Assembly (NCBI RefSeq): GCF_001704155.1
Contig: NZ_CP016294.1
Span: 415,001-479,000, forward strand
Reading direction: 5' to 3'
Origin: Stenotrophomonas rhizophila
GTDB taxonomy: Bacteria > Pseudomonadota > Gammaproteobacteria > Xanthomonadales > Xanthomonadaceae
Length of the DNA: 64,000 nt
Of the stretch, positions 25,955 through 33,609 are shown one piece after another (within the stretch, counting starts at the first letter, position 1; each line of letters opens with the position of its first letter). A program made the position numbers and the translations under genes. Below the pieces are notes generated by a model. It was not told where the DNA came from. It searched no databases and saw only the letters and a list, made by a program, of their open reading frames with translations.

Positions 25955-26836
25955 GTGCAGGCTCTTCTATTGATGACAGTGCTGCTGTCGGCCTTGCCAA
26001 AGCCCGATAGCAGCACTTCTACGCTTTACGAGACGGTGCGGGACATCGAGAGTAGGCCGGAAACAGAAGATGACCGCCTACGGATCATGCGTCATGCCTA
26101 TGACGAAGGCATACCTCCCGCACTGAGAAGCTTGGAATGCGACTCCATACCCATCGATAGGCGGGAGGATCTGTTCCTTGCGACGCATCTGGTCGTAGTC
26201 CACAGGCCGGATGCTGTACTTGTCGATCGCCTCATCTGCCTCCATGACGCAATCGTGGCGACGAACAACGCGCGTCCATACCATCACCACAGGGTGCATG
26301 GGGTGTTGGTGGCATCCAGGCGTTTCAGCGCGGCCAATGAGCTCCGCCGCAAGTTTGGTATCTCGGTATCCGAGCTTCCCGCCCTGGAGCTGGCAGGTGG
26401 TACCGGACCACGCCGCCTGCTTCTCAGCGAAGATGGCGTCACGGACGTACCTTGGCCCAACCAGGAAGGGTGGCAGATCGTGGCGGTAGTACATCCGCAC
26501 TGCGCGCCTTCCCACCGGGCTATGTCGAAAGTGATGGACGGCAGCACGTGGTCGTGGATGCTACCCATGCTGACATTGCTGGTCCCAGCAGGCTCTGCAT
26601 GGGAGGAGGGCGAGATGCGCAAATGGAACGCGCACCACCCAACCCACCCGATGGCAGCAGAGGTGCCTGGACGTACGCCGAAGGGTGTGGCAACCAACGA
26701 GACGCCGGTGTTTCATCTACTACAGAATGGCCGGGTCATTGATACCCTTCGCGGGATGCCGGAGGACGGTGAAGTCCTGGAGGCTTGGCGGAGCCGAGTG
26801 GTTGAAGAGCCGATGGAGCGACGACGATCTCCATAG
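25955..26836 (+). CDS. Exported thioredoxin-fold-like protein with CxxS motif
   Basis: 293 residues from GTG 25955, 4 bases after the Cys-rich gene. The N-terminus is a short hydrophobic stretch (MQALLLMTVLLSALPK), a weak signal peptide or anchor. Near the C-terminal third, QIVAVVHPHCAPSHRAM places Cys183-Ala-Pro-Ser186 where thioredoxins have CxxC. About 65 residues later ETPVFHLLQNGRVIDTLRGM matches the thioredoxin cis-Pro strand (TP-x-x-x-x-x-x-x-N-G). The resolving Cys is therefore replaced by Ser. Residues 20-150 do not resemble a family I know. Acting on the Cys-rich partner, as reductase, isomerase or trapping protein, is inferred from the pairing. Confidence 0.65.
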   Translation: MQALLLMTVLLSALPKPDSSTSTLYETVRDIESRPETEDDRLRIMRHAYDEGIPPALRSLECDSIPIDRREDLFLATHLVVVHRPDAVLVDRLICLHDAIVATNNARPYHHHRVHGVLVASRRFSAANELRRKFGISVSELPALELAGGTGPRRLLLSEDGVTDVPWPNQEGWQIVAVVHPHCAPSHRAMSKVMDGSTWSWMLPMLTLLVPAGSAWEEGEMRKWNAHHPTHPMAAEVPGRTPKGVATNETPVFHLLQNGRVIDTLRGMPEDGEVLEAWRSRVVEEPMERRRSP

Positions 26837-26889
26837 TTACATCTGATAACACCATTTCGCCTCGGAAGCCGCTGGCATAGACTTCATCC

Positions 26890-27741
26890 ATGCGCCCTGA
26901 TTCCATCCTCACCCTCTCATGCCCGGACCGTACCGGGATCGTCTACCGCGTTTCCGGCCTGCTGTTCGAGCAGGGCTGCAACATCCTGGATGCACAGCAG
27001 TTCGGCGATGACGAGAGCGGCCGGTTCTTCCTGCGCGTGCATTTCGACCGCGACCCGCGCCAGCCCATCGACACCATCCAGACCCGCATGGCCGGGCTGG
27101 CCACTGACTTCAAGATGGACTGGCAGCTGCACGACGCCCGGCGCCGTGCGCGCCTGCTGGTGCTGGTGAGCAAGCAGGGGCACTGCCTCAACGACCTGCT
27201 GTTCCGCGCGCACAGCCGTCAGCTGCAGGTGGATATCGCCGCAGTGGCGTCCAACCACGAAGACTTCGGCCCGCTGGCGGGTTCGTACGGCATTCCGTTC
27301 CACCACCTGCCGGTGAATGCAGACAACCGGGAAGTGCAGGAACAACAGATCATCGATCTGGTCGAACGCGAGCAGATCGACCTGGTGGTACTGGCGCGCT
27401 ACATGCAGATCCTCTCACCGCGCCTGTGCCAGGCGCTGGCCGGCCGCGCGATCAACATCCACCACAGCTTCCTGCCCAGCTTCAAGGGCGCGCAGCCGTA
27501 CCACCAGGCCCACGCACGCGGTGTAAAGATCATCGGCGCAACGGCCCACTACGTCACCTCCGATCTCGACGAAGGCCCGATCATCGAACAGGACGTCGCG
27601 CGGGTAGACCACGCCATGACCCCCCGCGACCTGGTCCGCCTCGGCAGCGACACCGAATCGCAGGTACTGGCGCGTGCCGTACGCAGGCACGTAGAGCACC
27701 GCATCATCCTCAACGGGCACCGCACCGTTGTATTCAGGTAA
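26890..27741 (+). CDS. purU: Formyltetrahydrofolate deformylase
   Basis: 283 residues, standard length. An N-terminal ACT domain (about 1-85, ILTLSCPDRTGIVYRVSGLL) senses methionine/glycine balance. The C-terminal formyltransferase-type hydrolase domain holds ALAGRAINIHHSFLPSFKGA (catalytic Asn/His) and AHYVTSDLDEGPIIEQDVAR (catalytic Asp). It releases formate from 10-formyl-THF, supplying formate for purine synthesis and balancing one-carbon pools. Monocistronic by spacing. Confidence 0.94.
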   Translation: MRPDSILTLSCPDRTGIVYRVSGLLFEQGCNILDAQQFGDDESGRFFLRVHFDRDPRQPIDTIQTRMAGLATDFKMDWQLHDARRRARLLVLVSKQGHCLNDLLFRAHSRQLQVDIAAVASNHEDFGPLAGSYGIPFHHLPVNADNREVQEQQIIDLVEREQIDLVVLARYMQILSPRLCQALAGRAINIHHSFLPSFKGAQPYHQAHARGVKIIGATAHYVTSDLDEGPIIEQDVARVDHAMTPRDLVRLGSDTESQVLARAVRRHVEHRIILNGHRTVVFR

Positions 27742-27847
27742 CCGATGGGGCGGCTCCTCCTGCTGGGCGCCTTTAGGCTGCAAGGCGCCACAACGTGCAA
27801 TGTGCATACGGCTACGATAAAGCCACCGCCCAACTGCGACCGCCCCC

Positions 27848-28234
27848 ATGATCGACCACCTGGATCACCTCGTGCTGACCACATCTGCAGAGGAGGCCAC
27901 TACCCACTTCTACGTCAACGTCTTGGGGATGACCCTGGAAACGTTCGGGGCGGGCAGAAAGGCATTCCGGTTTGGCAACCAGAAGATCAATCTGCACATC
28001 AAGGGACATGAGGTTGAACCCAAGGCTCACCTACCTGTGCCGGGCGCCCTGGACCTCTGCTTCATTGCCGCAGTACCGTTGGATCAGGTCATCCAGAAGC
28101 TAGGCAGCAACTCCGTGAAGATCGAACAGGGCCCCGTCGAGCGCACCGGTGCACTGGGCAAGATCCGATCTGTCTATGTCCGGGACCCCGAACTCAACCT
28201 GATAGAAGTCTCAGAGTACCTTTCTGCAAACTAG
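27848..28234 (+). CDS. VOC-family (glyoxalase/fosfomycin-resistance fold) protein
   Basis: 128 residues. Two beta-alpha-beta-beta-beta VOC modules are visible: HLDHLVLTTSAEEATTHFYV with the metal-ligand His, LGMTLETFG, FRFGNQKINLHIKGHE, then the second module ending SVYVRDPELNLIEVSEY with the metal Glu. This sub-type is often annotated virulence-protein-like glyoxalase. A divalent metal enzyme acting on a small molecule is likely; the substrate is unknown. Confidence 0.82.
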   Translation: MIDHLDHLVLTTSAEEATTHFYVNVLGMTLETFGAGRKAFRFGNQKINLHIKGHEVEPKAHLPVPGALDLCFIAAVPLDQVIQKLGSNSVKIEQGPVERTGALGKIRSVYVRDPELNLIEVSEYLSAN

Positions 28235-28863
28235 CCGAGCGGTTCTGAGCCAGACTACAGGTCCCAGGTACTGGGCCGCGCCGTACGCAGGCATGCTCGA
28301 CGGACACCGCGCCGCAGTCTTCTGATAGCGACCCCCACAGTCGCAAGAGACGCGGTAGCGCCGGCCGTTGGCCGGCCTTCTCGATGCCCGCAGTTTGGCC
28401 ATCCTCCAAAAATGCCGGCAGCCGCCCGGTAGTGCCGGCCCCCAGGCGGCACCGCACGAGAGACTAGAGCGCCAGCGCGCCGCCACGAAGTCACAAGTGC
28501 TGGCACCCTATTGTGCCAAATACCTGAGCCTAGCCCTGGACCATCTACTGGCTGCTAGGACGGAGCCCGAAGGCGACAGCTCGTCTTGCTGCCGGTGCCC
28601 TCTGAGCTCTCAATACTGGCGCCAAGATCGCGGAAAGTGGGCGCGGACGCACTGATCTTGCGCGACGCGCATCCCACTACAAGGTGACCGCCGAACAGTT
28701 CGGTAAAAGTGTGAAGCAGTGCCGACCGAAGAGCAATCACGTCCATGACGATGTGATCTCGAAATGAGGATCTAGCTTAGGTGCGTACGCGCGATGCCAA
28801 GCGAAGCGCTTAGCGCCAGTGCTCGATCTTCGCTACTGCCCACGAACTGCATGGAAGAGAATA
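28235..28863. other. Gene-poor stretch with SMAG elements
   Basis: No credible gene. A SMAG palindrome is at 28355-28377 (arms CGCCGGCC/GGCCGGC). A degenerate second one is at 28428-28451 (GTAGTGCCGGCC, then CAGGCGGCAC). The rest has lower GC than flanking genes and looks like eroded DNA before the lower-GC oxygenase gene. Confidence 0.6.
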
Positions 28864-29634
28864 GTGATCGAAGAAATTGACGCCTTGGACGCATCCTGTA
28901 TCGAGAAGCTGGCACGTGGGGAGTTGCTTGCTGTTCGCTGGAAAAAGTTCATTACAGAGGAGCTGGCCGAAACCCTCAAGTACGGAATTCTTACCAAGGG
29001 GTTCGACAAGTACATAAACGCTTCCAGCATAGGAAAGGTAGGGCTCGCGTTCTATGAGACGGAAAACGATCCGGTGCGCATCCATGAGTACTTCGACGAT
29101 GCCGCCAAGAACATCAGGGAGCTCAGAGGTCGTTGCACACCTTACCTCTCTCCCATTGACCTGCTGCGGTGTACGTTAGACGAGATATGGCCTGCGGGCG
29201 CAAAGATCGAGACGCTTTACGGCAGAAAGATGTACGTTGGGCTTTCGAGAGTGGTCGAACCAGGAGTTCCAATGCTGGCGCATCACGACATCTTCTCTAA
29301 GGATGCCCCGGATAGCTTCGAGGCACAAAGCCTCCGCGCCCAACTCGCGGCCAATGTTTACCTTTCGATGCCGCTCGAAGGCGGAGCGTTGCAGATATGG
29401 GACACCGAGATCTCAGTGGAAGAGTTCGATGCCATGCGAGGCGGAAGTTACGGAGTCGATCCAGTCCTGCTTGGGAAGCCAACAGTGGAAGTAAGGCCCG
29501 AGGCGGGTGATCTTCTATTGTTTAACTCAACCTGTATGCACGCTGTTTCGCCTAGTATGGATGCCACGCGTCTTAGTCTGTCTTGTTTCGTTGGCTATCG
29601 TGGGTCGGCCAGCCCCCTCTCGTTCTGGAGCTGA
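28864..29634 (+). CDS. 2-oxoglutarate/Fe(II)-dependent oxygenase-like protein
   Basis: Start placed at GTG 28864 because GGAAGAG stands 5 bases upstream; GTG 28819 would add 15 residues. The 256-residue product carries a double-stranded beta-helix pattern: LAHHDIF gives the H-x-D iron pair, AANVYLSMPLEGGALQIWDT the strand region, and GDLLLFNSTCMHAVSPS the distal His with a following Arg (TRLSLSCFVG) that would bind 2-oxoglutarate. Such enzymes hydroxylate amino acids, peptides or small molecules. It lies 2 bases before a LysE-type exporter gene, so a hydroxylated amino acid or peptide product is a reasonable guess. GC content and codon use are lower than core genes, suggesting transfer. Confidence 0.75.
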   Translation: MIEEIDALDASCIEKLARGELLAVRWKKFITEELAETLKYGILTKGFDKYINASSIGKVGLAFYETENDPVRIHEYFDDAAKNIRELRGRCTPYLSPIDLLRCTLDEIWPAGAKIETLYGRKMYVGLSRVVEPGVPMLAHHDIFSKDAPDSFEAQSLRAQLAANVYLSMPLEGGALQIWDTEISVEEFDAMRGGSYGVDPVLLGKPTVEVRPEAGDLLLFNSTCMHAVSPSMDATRLSLSCFVGYRGSASPLSFWS

Positions 29635-29636
29635 TT

Positions 29637-30275
29637 GTGTTTGCACCCTACTGGGGAGAGTTCCTCAGCCTCGCGGTTGTCCACCTTCTCGCAGTAGTCG
29701 CCCCAGGCCCTGACTTCGCGGTAGCTGTCCGCCAAAGCGTCCGCTTCGGCCGAAAAGCAGGCATCTATACCTCGCTAGGAATAGGCGCAGGCATCTCGGT
29801 CCATGTCCTCTACACCCTCATCGGCGTAGGCGCACTCCTGCACACAACCCCCTGGCTGATGACAGCAGCCAAGTGGCTCGGCGCCGCCTACATCTTCTAC
29901 CTCGGCATCAAGTTCCTCCGCAGCAAGCCCAGCACGGGCGGCGAGCCGACCACCGATGCGACGAGCGACGCCGTGCAGCAAACCCCCAGACAAGCCTTCG
30001 CCATCGGCTTCATGACCAACGCCACCAACCCCAAGGCGACCCTGTTCTTCCTGGCGGTGTTCACAACACTGGTCAGCGCAAAGACACCGCTCCCCGTACA
30101 GATGCTCTACGGCCTGTGGATGTGCCTGATCAACGCGGCATGGTTCGTCCTGGTCAGCGTAGCGCTCTCCACGGCAGCCGTACGCCAGCGCTTCATGCGC
30201 GCCAGCCACTGGTTCGAACGGGTGATGGGCGTGCTGCTGATCGGATTCGCGCTGCGATTGGTGTTCATGGCGTAA
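29637..30275 (+). CDS. LysE/RhtB-family amino acid exporter
   Basis: 212 residues from GTG 29637 (GGAG 8 bases upstream), 2 bases after the oxygenase stop. Six predicted helices. The family signature is VVAPGPDFAVAVRQSVRFGR near the N-terminus with GIGAGISVHVLYTLIGV, and GFMTNATNPKATLFFLAVFT in the middle. These proteins export amino acids or derivatives across the inner membrane. The gene shows normal high-GC codon use while the upstream oxygenase does not, so the coupling may be recent. Its last 75 bases have a decayed copy at 32534-32608. Confidence 0.9.
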   Translation: MFAPYWGEFLSLAVVHLLAVVAPGPDFAVAVRQSVRFGRKAGIYTSLGIGAGISVHVLYTLIGVGALLHTTPWLMTAAKWLGAAYIFYLGIKFLRSKPSTGGEPTTDATSDAVQQTPRQAFAIGFMTNATNPKATLFFLAVFTTLVSAKTPLPVQMLYGLWMCLINAAWFVLVSVALSTAAVRQRFMRASHWFERVMGVLLIGFALRLVFMA

Positions 30276-30299
30276 CACAAACTCGGCGGACGGCGGGGC

Positions 30300-30321
30300 G
30301 GAGACACGCCGGCGTGTCTCC
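30300..30321. repeat. 22-bp perfect palindrome between convergent lysE-type and symE-type genes
   Basis: GGAGACACGCC/GGCGTGTCTCC, located 25 bases after the exporter stop and 44 bases from the SymE stop. May serve as a transcript end on both strands, though no T-run follows on either. Confidence 0.6.
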
Positions 30322-30364
30322 AATGCCTCGACTACAGCCGGACGGCCGACGTGCGAGCCTCCAG

Positions 30365-30682
30365 CTAGTCGCTCAACGCGTCCGAACGACTCTTCTTCGG
30401 CTTGTGCTTCTGATACCGGTACGGCAGTGGCACCGGCGCTTCATCCAGCGTCAACGTGACGCGCCCGGGTGAGACCTCAACAAACACCCGATGCCCCGTC
30501 TTGAATCCCAACCGCTCCATCCATACCCCGCAGAGCGACAGGTAGGGAATGGACAGACCCGGCGGCAGGATGTTGCCGGCAGGGTGCCGCAGGGCGGAAA
30601 TGCGTAGGCTCTTGGGCTGATACCAGCCGATGCCAACCTGCTGGCTGGCATCGTTGCATGAATCCATCTTTGAACTGCGCAT
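30365..30682 (-). CDS. SymE-family toxin-like protein
   Basis: Start at ATG 30682, supported by GGAG 8 bases upstream; the frame upstream to 30814 crosses palindromic DNA and is not coding-like. 105 residues. The C-terminal half carries the SymE core: LSIPYLSLCGVWMERLGFKT, GHRVFVEVSPGRVTL, LDEAP. Family knowledge: SymE is an SOS-regulated AbrB-fold protein that acts as an RNA- or DNA-binding toxin, kept off by an antisense RNA (SymR) in E. coli. The basic tail (RYQKHKPKKSRS) fits nucleic-acid binding. Upstream DNA folds into strong inverted repeats. Neighbouring immunity-like genes suggest a toxin island. Confidence 0.75.
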   Translation of the reverse strand: MRSSKMDSCNDASQQVGIGWYQPKSLRISALRHPAGNILPPGLSIPYLSLCGVWMERLGFKTGHRVFVEVSPGRVTLTLDEAPVPLPYRYQKHKPKKSRSDALSD

Positions 30683-30702
30683 GCGTCTACTCCATCGGAA
30701 GT

Positions 30703-30844
30703 ACTCCCTTGTCGGCGACAAGGGAGTCGGGAGGTTGATATCCGTTAGACCATCGGCGTGACTTATTTCCCAAGGGGGTGTTGTATTCGCCACCCTCCCG
30801 ACGCAGAACTTCATGCTTTCATGGGTCTAACAAGGGGATATCAA
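30703..30844. other. Nested inverted repeats upstream of the SymE-like gene
   Basis: A perfect hairpin ACTCCCTTGTC-GGC-GACAAGGGAGT (30703-30727) lies 20 bases before the SymE start. Then two crossing pairs occur: GTCGGGAGG (30726-30734) with CCTCCCGAC (30794-30802), and TTGATATCC (30735-30743) with GGATATCAA (30836-30844). TAGACC (30746-30751) also pairs with GGTCTA (30823-30828). The pairs cannot form together without a pseudoknot, so alternative folds are possible. No gene is supported between 30683 and 31185. A SMAG-like inverted copy sits at 30948-30967. Confidence 0.5.
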
Positions 30845-31185
30845 GCCCCGAATCCAGACGATGCACAGTTGCTCAAGCAAATAGAAGTTGATACTTGGCC
30901 AGCATACCGACATGTTCGATTCATTGGGTCAATGGTGTGACGCAACTGAGCCGGAACTCCGGCCTACGCGCGCAATCACTGGAACGAACATCCCAATTCA
31001 AGGTCATTCCCTGATGTCAGAAGTACGCAATCTTTGAACGATGCCTGGAGGAAAAAAGTCGTAAGCGACCCCGGATGCGCGCCGAATAAGATTGCCCGGG
31101 CAGGTACTGCGGCGCTCGGCCAGCAATGTTTGCAGTTGCCTGCCACCAAGTGGAAAAGTGTGGAAGGCGTAGTGGAGCGCACGCG

Positions 31186-31482
31186 ATGAAGATGTGGCAG
31201 ATCCTTGGTTATGGAGGGGAATTCCTCAGGGCCAATAGGGATGCTGGATTCTGCTTGGATGGTTTCGGCTGCGCGGATAGCGCCAACGAAGCTTTCGATA
31301 GGGCGATCGGATTGGCATAGCGGAAATGGACGGAGATTGCCCAAGCCGAACAGGTTGATCTACCACGGCCAGTCATCAATGCCGATGAAATAGTCGAGGT
31401 CAAGGATGAGGTGAATGGCGTGGAGGAGGGGGTCGAGCTACTCTGGGATGAGCAGGAAGGAGTGCCCTGGAGTTTCCGCTAA
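31186..31482 (+). pseudogene. Interrupted small gene (immunity-protein-like), in-frame stop
   Basis: Reading from ATG 31186 (GGAG 10 bases upstream) gives MKMWQILGYGGEFLRANRDA and further coding-like sequence to a TAG at 31318. The same frame then continues without interruption as RKWTEIAQAEQVDLPRPVIN, ADEIVEVKDEVNG, EEGVELLWDEQEGVPWSFR to TAA at 31480. The two halves together make 98 codons with acidic, immunity-like composition, so one nonsense change appears to have split a formerly intact gene. Family not recognised; a relationship to contact-dependent or polymorphic-toxin immunity proteins is only a guess from composition and context. Confidence 0.6.
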
Positions 31483-31619
31483 CACCTATGCGCATGCCGT
31501 GCACAGAGCATTCTGGGAGATCAGTTAGTTTCTGACTGCTTCTGGCCGCAAGTGGAGGATCTGCCAACGCGATGCTAGTATCCTCGTCGGGGTCACGGGG
31601 TCGTGAGCAGAGACCATAT

Positions 31620-31967
31620 ATGCAGTTCGTACGGCAAGGCGAATTCCTCACGGTTACTCGCGTCACGGGCATCACGCATAACCTCCTGCAGATTCGCTTC
31701 GACAGCACAGAGTGCCGCCTGAGCTGCGAGCGACTTCCTCCGATAGGGGAATGCGAGCACAAGCCCTTGGATGAAGAGGCGCTGGTCAGGTGTGTGCTTG
31801 AGGGCGTGGCCGAAGCCAATAGCGAACTGGGGACGGACTATTCCGTCGCGGAGATTCGGTATGTAGAGAACGATACCCCGCCGGAGGCGGCTTACCGCTT
31901 CATGGCGATGTCCATCGTCAGGCGCCTCCATCTAGGCGGCGAGTTCGAACTTCCAACGAAAGCCTAA
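31620..31967 (+). CDS. Hypothetical protein in toxin/immunity-like island
   Basis: 115 residues from ATG 31620; an upstream ATG at 31572 is less likely. Sequence such as MQFVRQGEFLTVTRVTGITH, LQIRFDSTECRLSCERL and TDYSVAEIRYVENDTPPEAA suggests a small soluble alpha/beta protein with many acidic residues. I do not recognise the family. It stands between an interrupted immunity-like gene and another small acidic gene, all on the same strand and of lower GC than the chromosome, which fits an array of orphan immunity genes near a SymE-type toxin. That function is inferred from context only. Confidence 0.55.
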   Translation: MQFVRQGEFLTVTRVTGITHNLLQIRFDSTECRLSCERLPPIGECEHKPLDEEALVRCVLEGVAEANSELGTDYSVAEIRYVENDTPPEAAYRFMAMSIVRRLHLGGEFELPTKA

Positions 31968-32137
31968 GGCCCCGAGGCTGCGGAGGCTGGAAGTCGCCGC
32001 CGCTTTATCATGCGAAAGCTGCAGGCGCCGACTTGATCATCGGAGTTGACGAAGACGCCCCATGAGTGTGTGTTGAGCCTGGCTGGAAGTAGGCTCTGAT
32101 CGAGACATCTACCAATTGCACTACTGTTGCGAATTGA

Positions 32138-32524
32138 ATGATGGATTTTGAATCTGCCAGGCGCCTTGCTGTCGCGAAGCTCAACCAGATTCATCCATGC
32201 GGGTCGTTGCCCGAATGGGTTGATCGAGCCGTCACCATCGGTGGCGCCAGGTCTGCCGGCGGCGAATGGAAGGTCGATTTCATCCTCTTCGAGAAGGAAC
32301 CGTTGGGAGTTGGTGAGCGATGGAGCCTGATCAATGGTAGTCGTGTATTACTCCGCCTCAATCCAGCAAGAGGTAATGAAATGGTGGTTCTGACCCGGGG
32401 TAGTAAGACTGAGCCTGTGGTGGTGTTCAGTGTGCTGGTAGATCCAAGCACAGCCGAGGTCAGCGTTCTGCGTGATTCCGAGTTCGCTGAATTGAATGCG
32501 GATGACTACGAGGTAATTGTCTGA
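32138..32524 (+). CDS. Hypothetical acidic protein, immunity-like
   Basis: 128 residues, starting at one of two adjacent ATG codons (32138 or 32141). It begins DFESARRLAVAKLNQIHP and has FILFEKEPLGVGERWSLING, RVLLRLNPARGNEMVVLTRG and a tail of acidic residues (ELNADDYEVIV). Small size, acidity and setting resemble immunity proteins of polymorphic toxins, but no family can be named with certainty. The stop codon is 9 bases before a decayed copy of the LysE-type exporter 3' end, so this gene lies at the right border of the island. Confidence 0.55.
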   Translation: MMDFESARRLAVAKLNQIHPCGSLPEWVDRAVTIGGARSAGGEWKVDFILFEKEPLGVGERWSLINGSRVLLRLNPARGNEMVVLTRGSKTEPVVVFSVLVDPSTAEVSVLRDSEFAELNADDYEVIV

Positions 32525-32533
32525 CGTGTTGCG

Positions 32534-32608
32534 CGGCGCTTCATATGCGCTAGCCATTGGTTCGAACGGATGATGGCCGTGCTGCTGATCGAGTTTGCGC
32601 TTCGGCTG
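32534..32608 (+). pseudogene. Decayed fragment of a LysE-type exporter 3' end
   Basis: 75 bases matching 30186-30260 of the intact exporter gene in the same strand and frame. By direct count 62 of 75 bases agree. The translation RRFICASHWFERMMAVLLIE corresponds to QRFMRASHWFERVMGVLLIG in the intact protein, and 19 of 25 residues are identical over the whole fragment. The rest of the gene is missing. It marks the right edge of the SymE/immunity segment. Confidence 0.85.
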
Positions 32609-32639
32609 AGCCCGCGCAGCCTTGTTGGTTGCTCACGCT

Positions 32640-32672
32640 GCGTACCGCAGGCCATGTATGCCTGCGGTACGC
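32640..32672. terminator. Hairpin after the cupin gene, possible terminator
   Basis: GCGTACCGCAGGC/GCCTGCGGTACGC, a perfect 13-base stem with a 7-base loop, located just past the cupin stop on its strand. No T-run follows, so termination is likely but not certain. Confidence 0.5.
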
Positions 32673-32680
32673 GCGCGACA

Positions 32681-33112
32681 TTACTGCGCCGGAATAAGCA
32701 GCGGCTTTTCTTTGTCTTTCAGAAGGAAGACCACAAACCTGGCGGGCTTGCTCTGGCTGGCATTGCGGCCCACGGTGTGGACATCGTTCGGGCCCTCATA
32801 GAACGTCTCGCCGGCCTTGATGGTCTGCTCAGGCTTTCCCCTCACACCCATGATGATGGTGCCGTCGAGCACGTACACGATGGCATGCGCATCATGGCGA
32901 TGCACGGGGTCAACCGCACCCGGCGGGTAGTCCACGGTGATGAGCGTGATCTCTTTGCCCGGGTAGTCCTGCAGCGCCTGCGAAGCCACCTCGGCGACCA
33001 CCGCGTGCGGCGCATCGGTTGCATGCGTGCCACCGTGCGCGATGGCGGCGCCGGAAAGCAGGCAGAGGCCCATGGAGAGAGCGATTGCCGCCCACATCGC
33101 GCGCGCGTTCAT
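32681..33112 (-). CDS. Exported cupin-domain protein
   Basis: 143 residues from ATG 33112, which overlaps the stop of the upstream AhpD-like gene (ATGA). A signal peptide is clear (AIALSMGLCLLSGAAIAHGG, cleavage near 27). The cupin barrel has the first motif DPVHRHDAHAIVYVLDGTII (His ligands) with GVRGKPEQTIKAGETFYEG, and a second motif NDVHTVGRNASQSKPARFVV. Probably a metal-binding periplasmic protein that senses or detoxifies a small molecule. Translational coupling to an alkylhydroperoxidase-like enzyme suggests a joint redox role. Confidence 0.82.
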   Translation of the reverse strand: MNARAMWAAIALSMGLCLLSGAAIAHGGTHATDAPHAVVAEVASQALQDYPGKEITLITVDYPPGAVDPVHRHDAHAIVYVLDGTIIMGVRGKPEQTIKAGETFYEGPNDVHTVGRNASQSKPARFVVFLLKDKEKPLLIPAQ

Positions 33113-33609
33113 TGCGCCACCGCCGGGGCGACGGACAGGCCCGCCTTGTCCAGTCCCCATGCCTTGTCGAAGGAACCGGGGACAGCGAGGAAAGCCACGT
33201 TGATGCGGTTCCACGCGTTGATGCCCGCGATCACGAAGGTGAGATCGGAGATCTCGTTCTCAGAAAGCTGACCGCGAACGCGCTCATACAGTTCGGTCGG
33301 CACGCCCTGACTCGGAATGCAGGTCAGCGCCTCGGTCCACGCCAGGCTCGCACGCTCGCGCGGCGTGAACAGGTTGGATTCACGCCAGATGGCCACGTGG
33401 TGAAGCCGCAGTGCGCTTTCACCGTGGATGGTGGCCTGCTTGACGTGCATATCGACGCAGAACGCGCAGCCGTTGAGCTGCGAGGCGCGGATATGCACAA
33501 GGTGGCGGATGGACGCTTCGATGGAGCTCTTTGCTTCAGCCATGCTGAGTTCCATGAGCTTCTTGGTCAGCTCGGGGGACTGCTGCTGGTAGTCGAGACG
33601 TTGGGTCAT
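33109..33609 (-). CDS. Carboxymuconolactone decarboxylase/AhpD-family protein
   Basis: 166 residues. The AhpD core motif is Cys48-x-x-Cys51-x-x-x-His55 (GCAFCVDMHVKQA), the redox-active pair and proton relay of alkylhydroperoxidases, within an all-helical domain (LVHIRASQLNG before it, LFTPRERASLAWTEALT after). Such proteins reduce peroxides or act as thiol oxidoreductases. It is the first gene of a two-gene unit with the exported cupin. Similar pairs in other bacteria are controlled by local regulators; none is intact next to it here. Confidence 0.87.
   Translation of the reverse strand: MTQRLDYQQQSPELTKKLMELSMAEAKSSIEASIRHLVHIRASQLNGCAFCVDMHVKQATIHGESALRLHHVAIWRESNLFTPRERASLAWTEALTCIPSQGVPTELYERVRGQLSENEISDLTFVIAGINAWNRINVAFLAVPGSFDKAWGLDKAGLSVAPAVAQ

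Noticed and set aside
28555..28746. 63-codon minus-strand frame in the gap before the oxygenase gene
   Set aside because: No family likeness, no ribosome site, and eroded low-information surroundings.
30976..31344. 122-codon minus-strand frame opposite the interrupted immunity-like gene
   Set aside because: The plus strand reads more coding-like on both sides of the TAG, and the minus frame has shadow composition.
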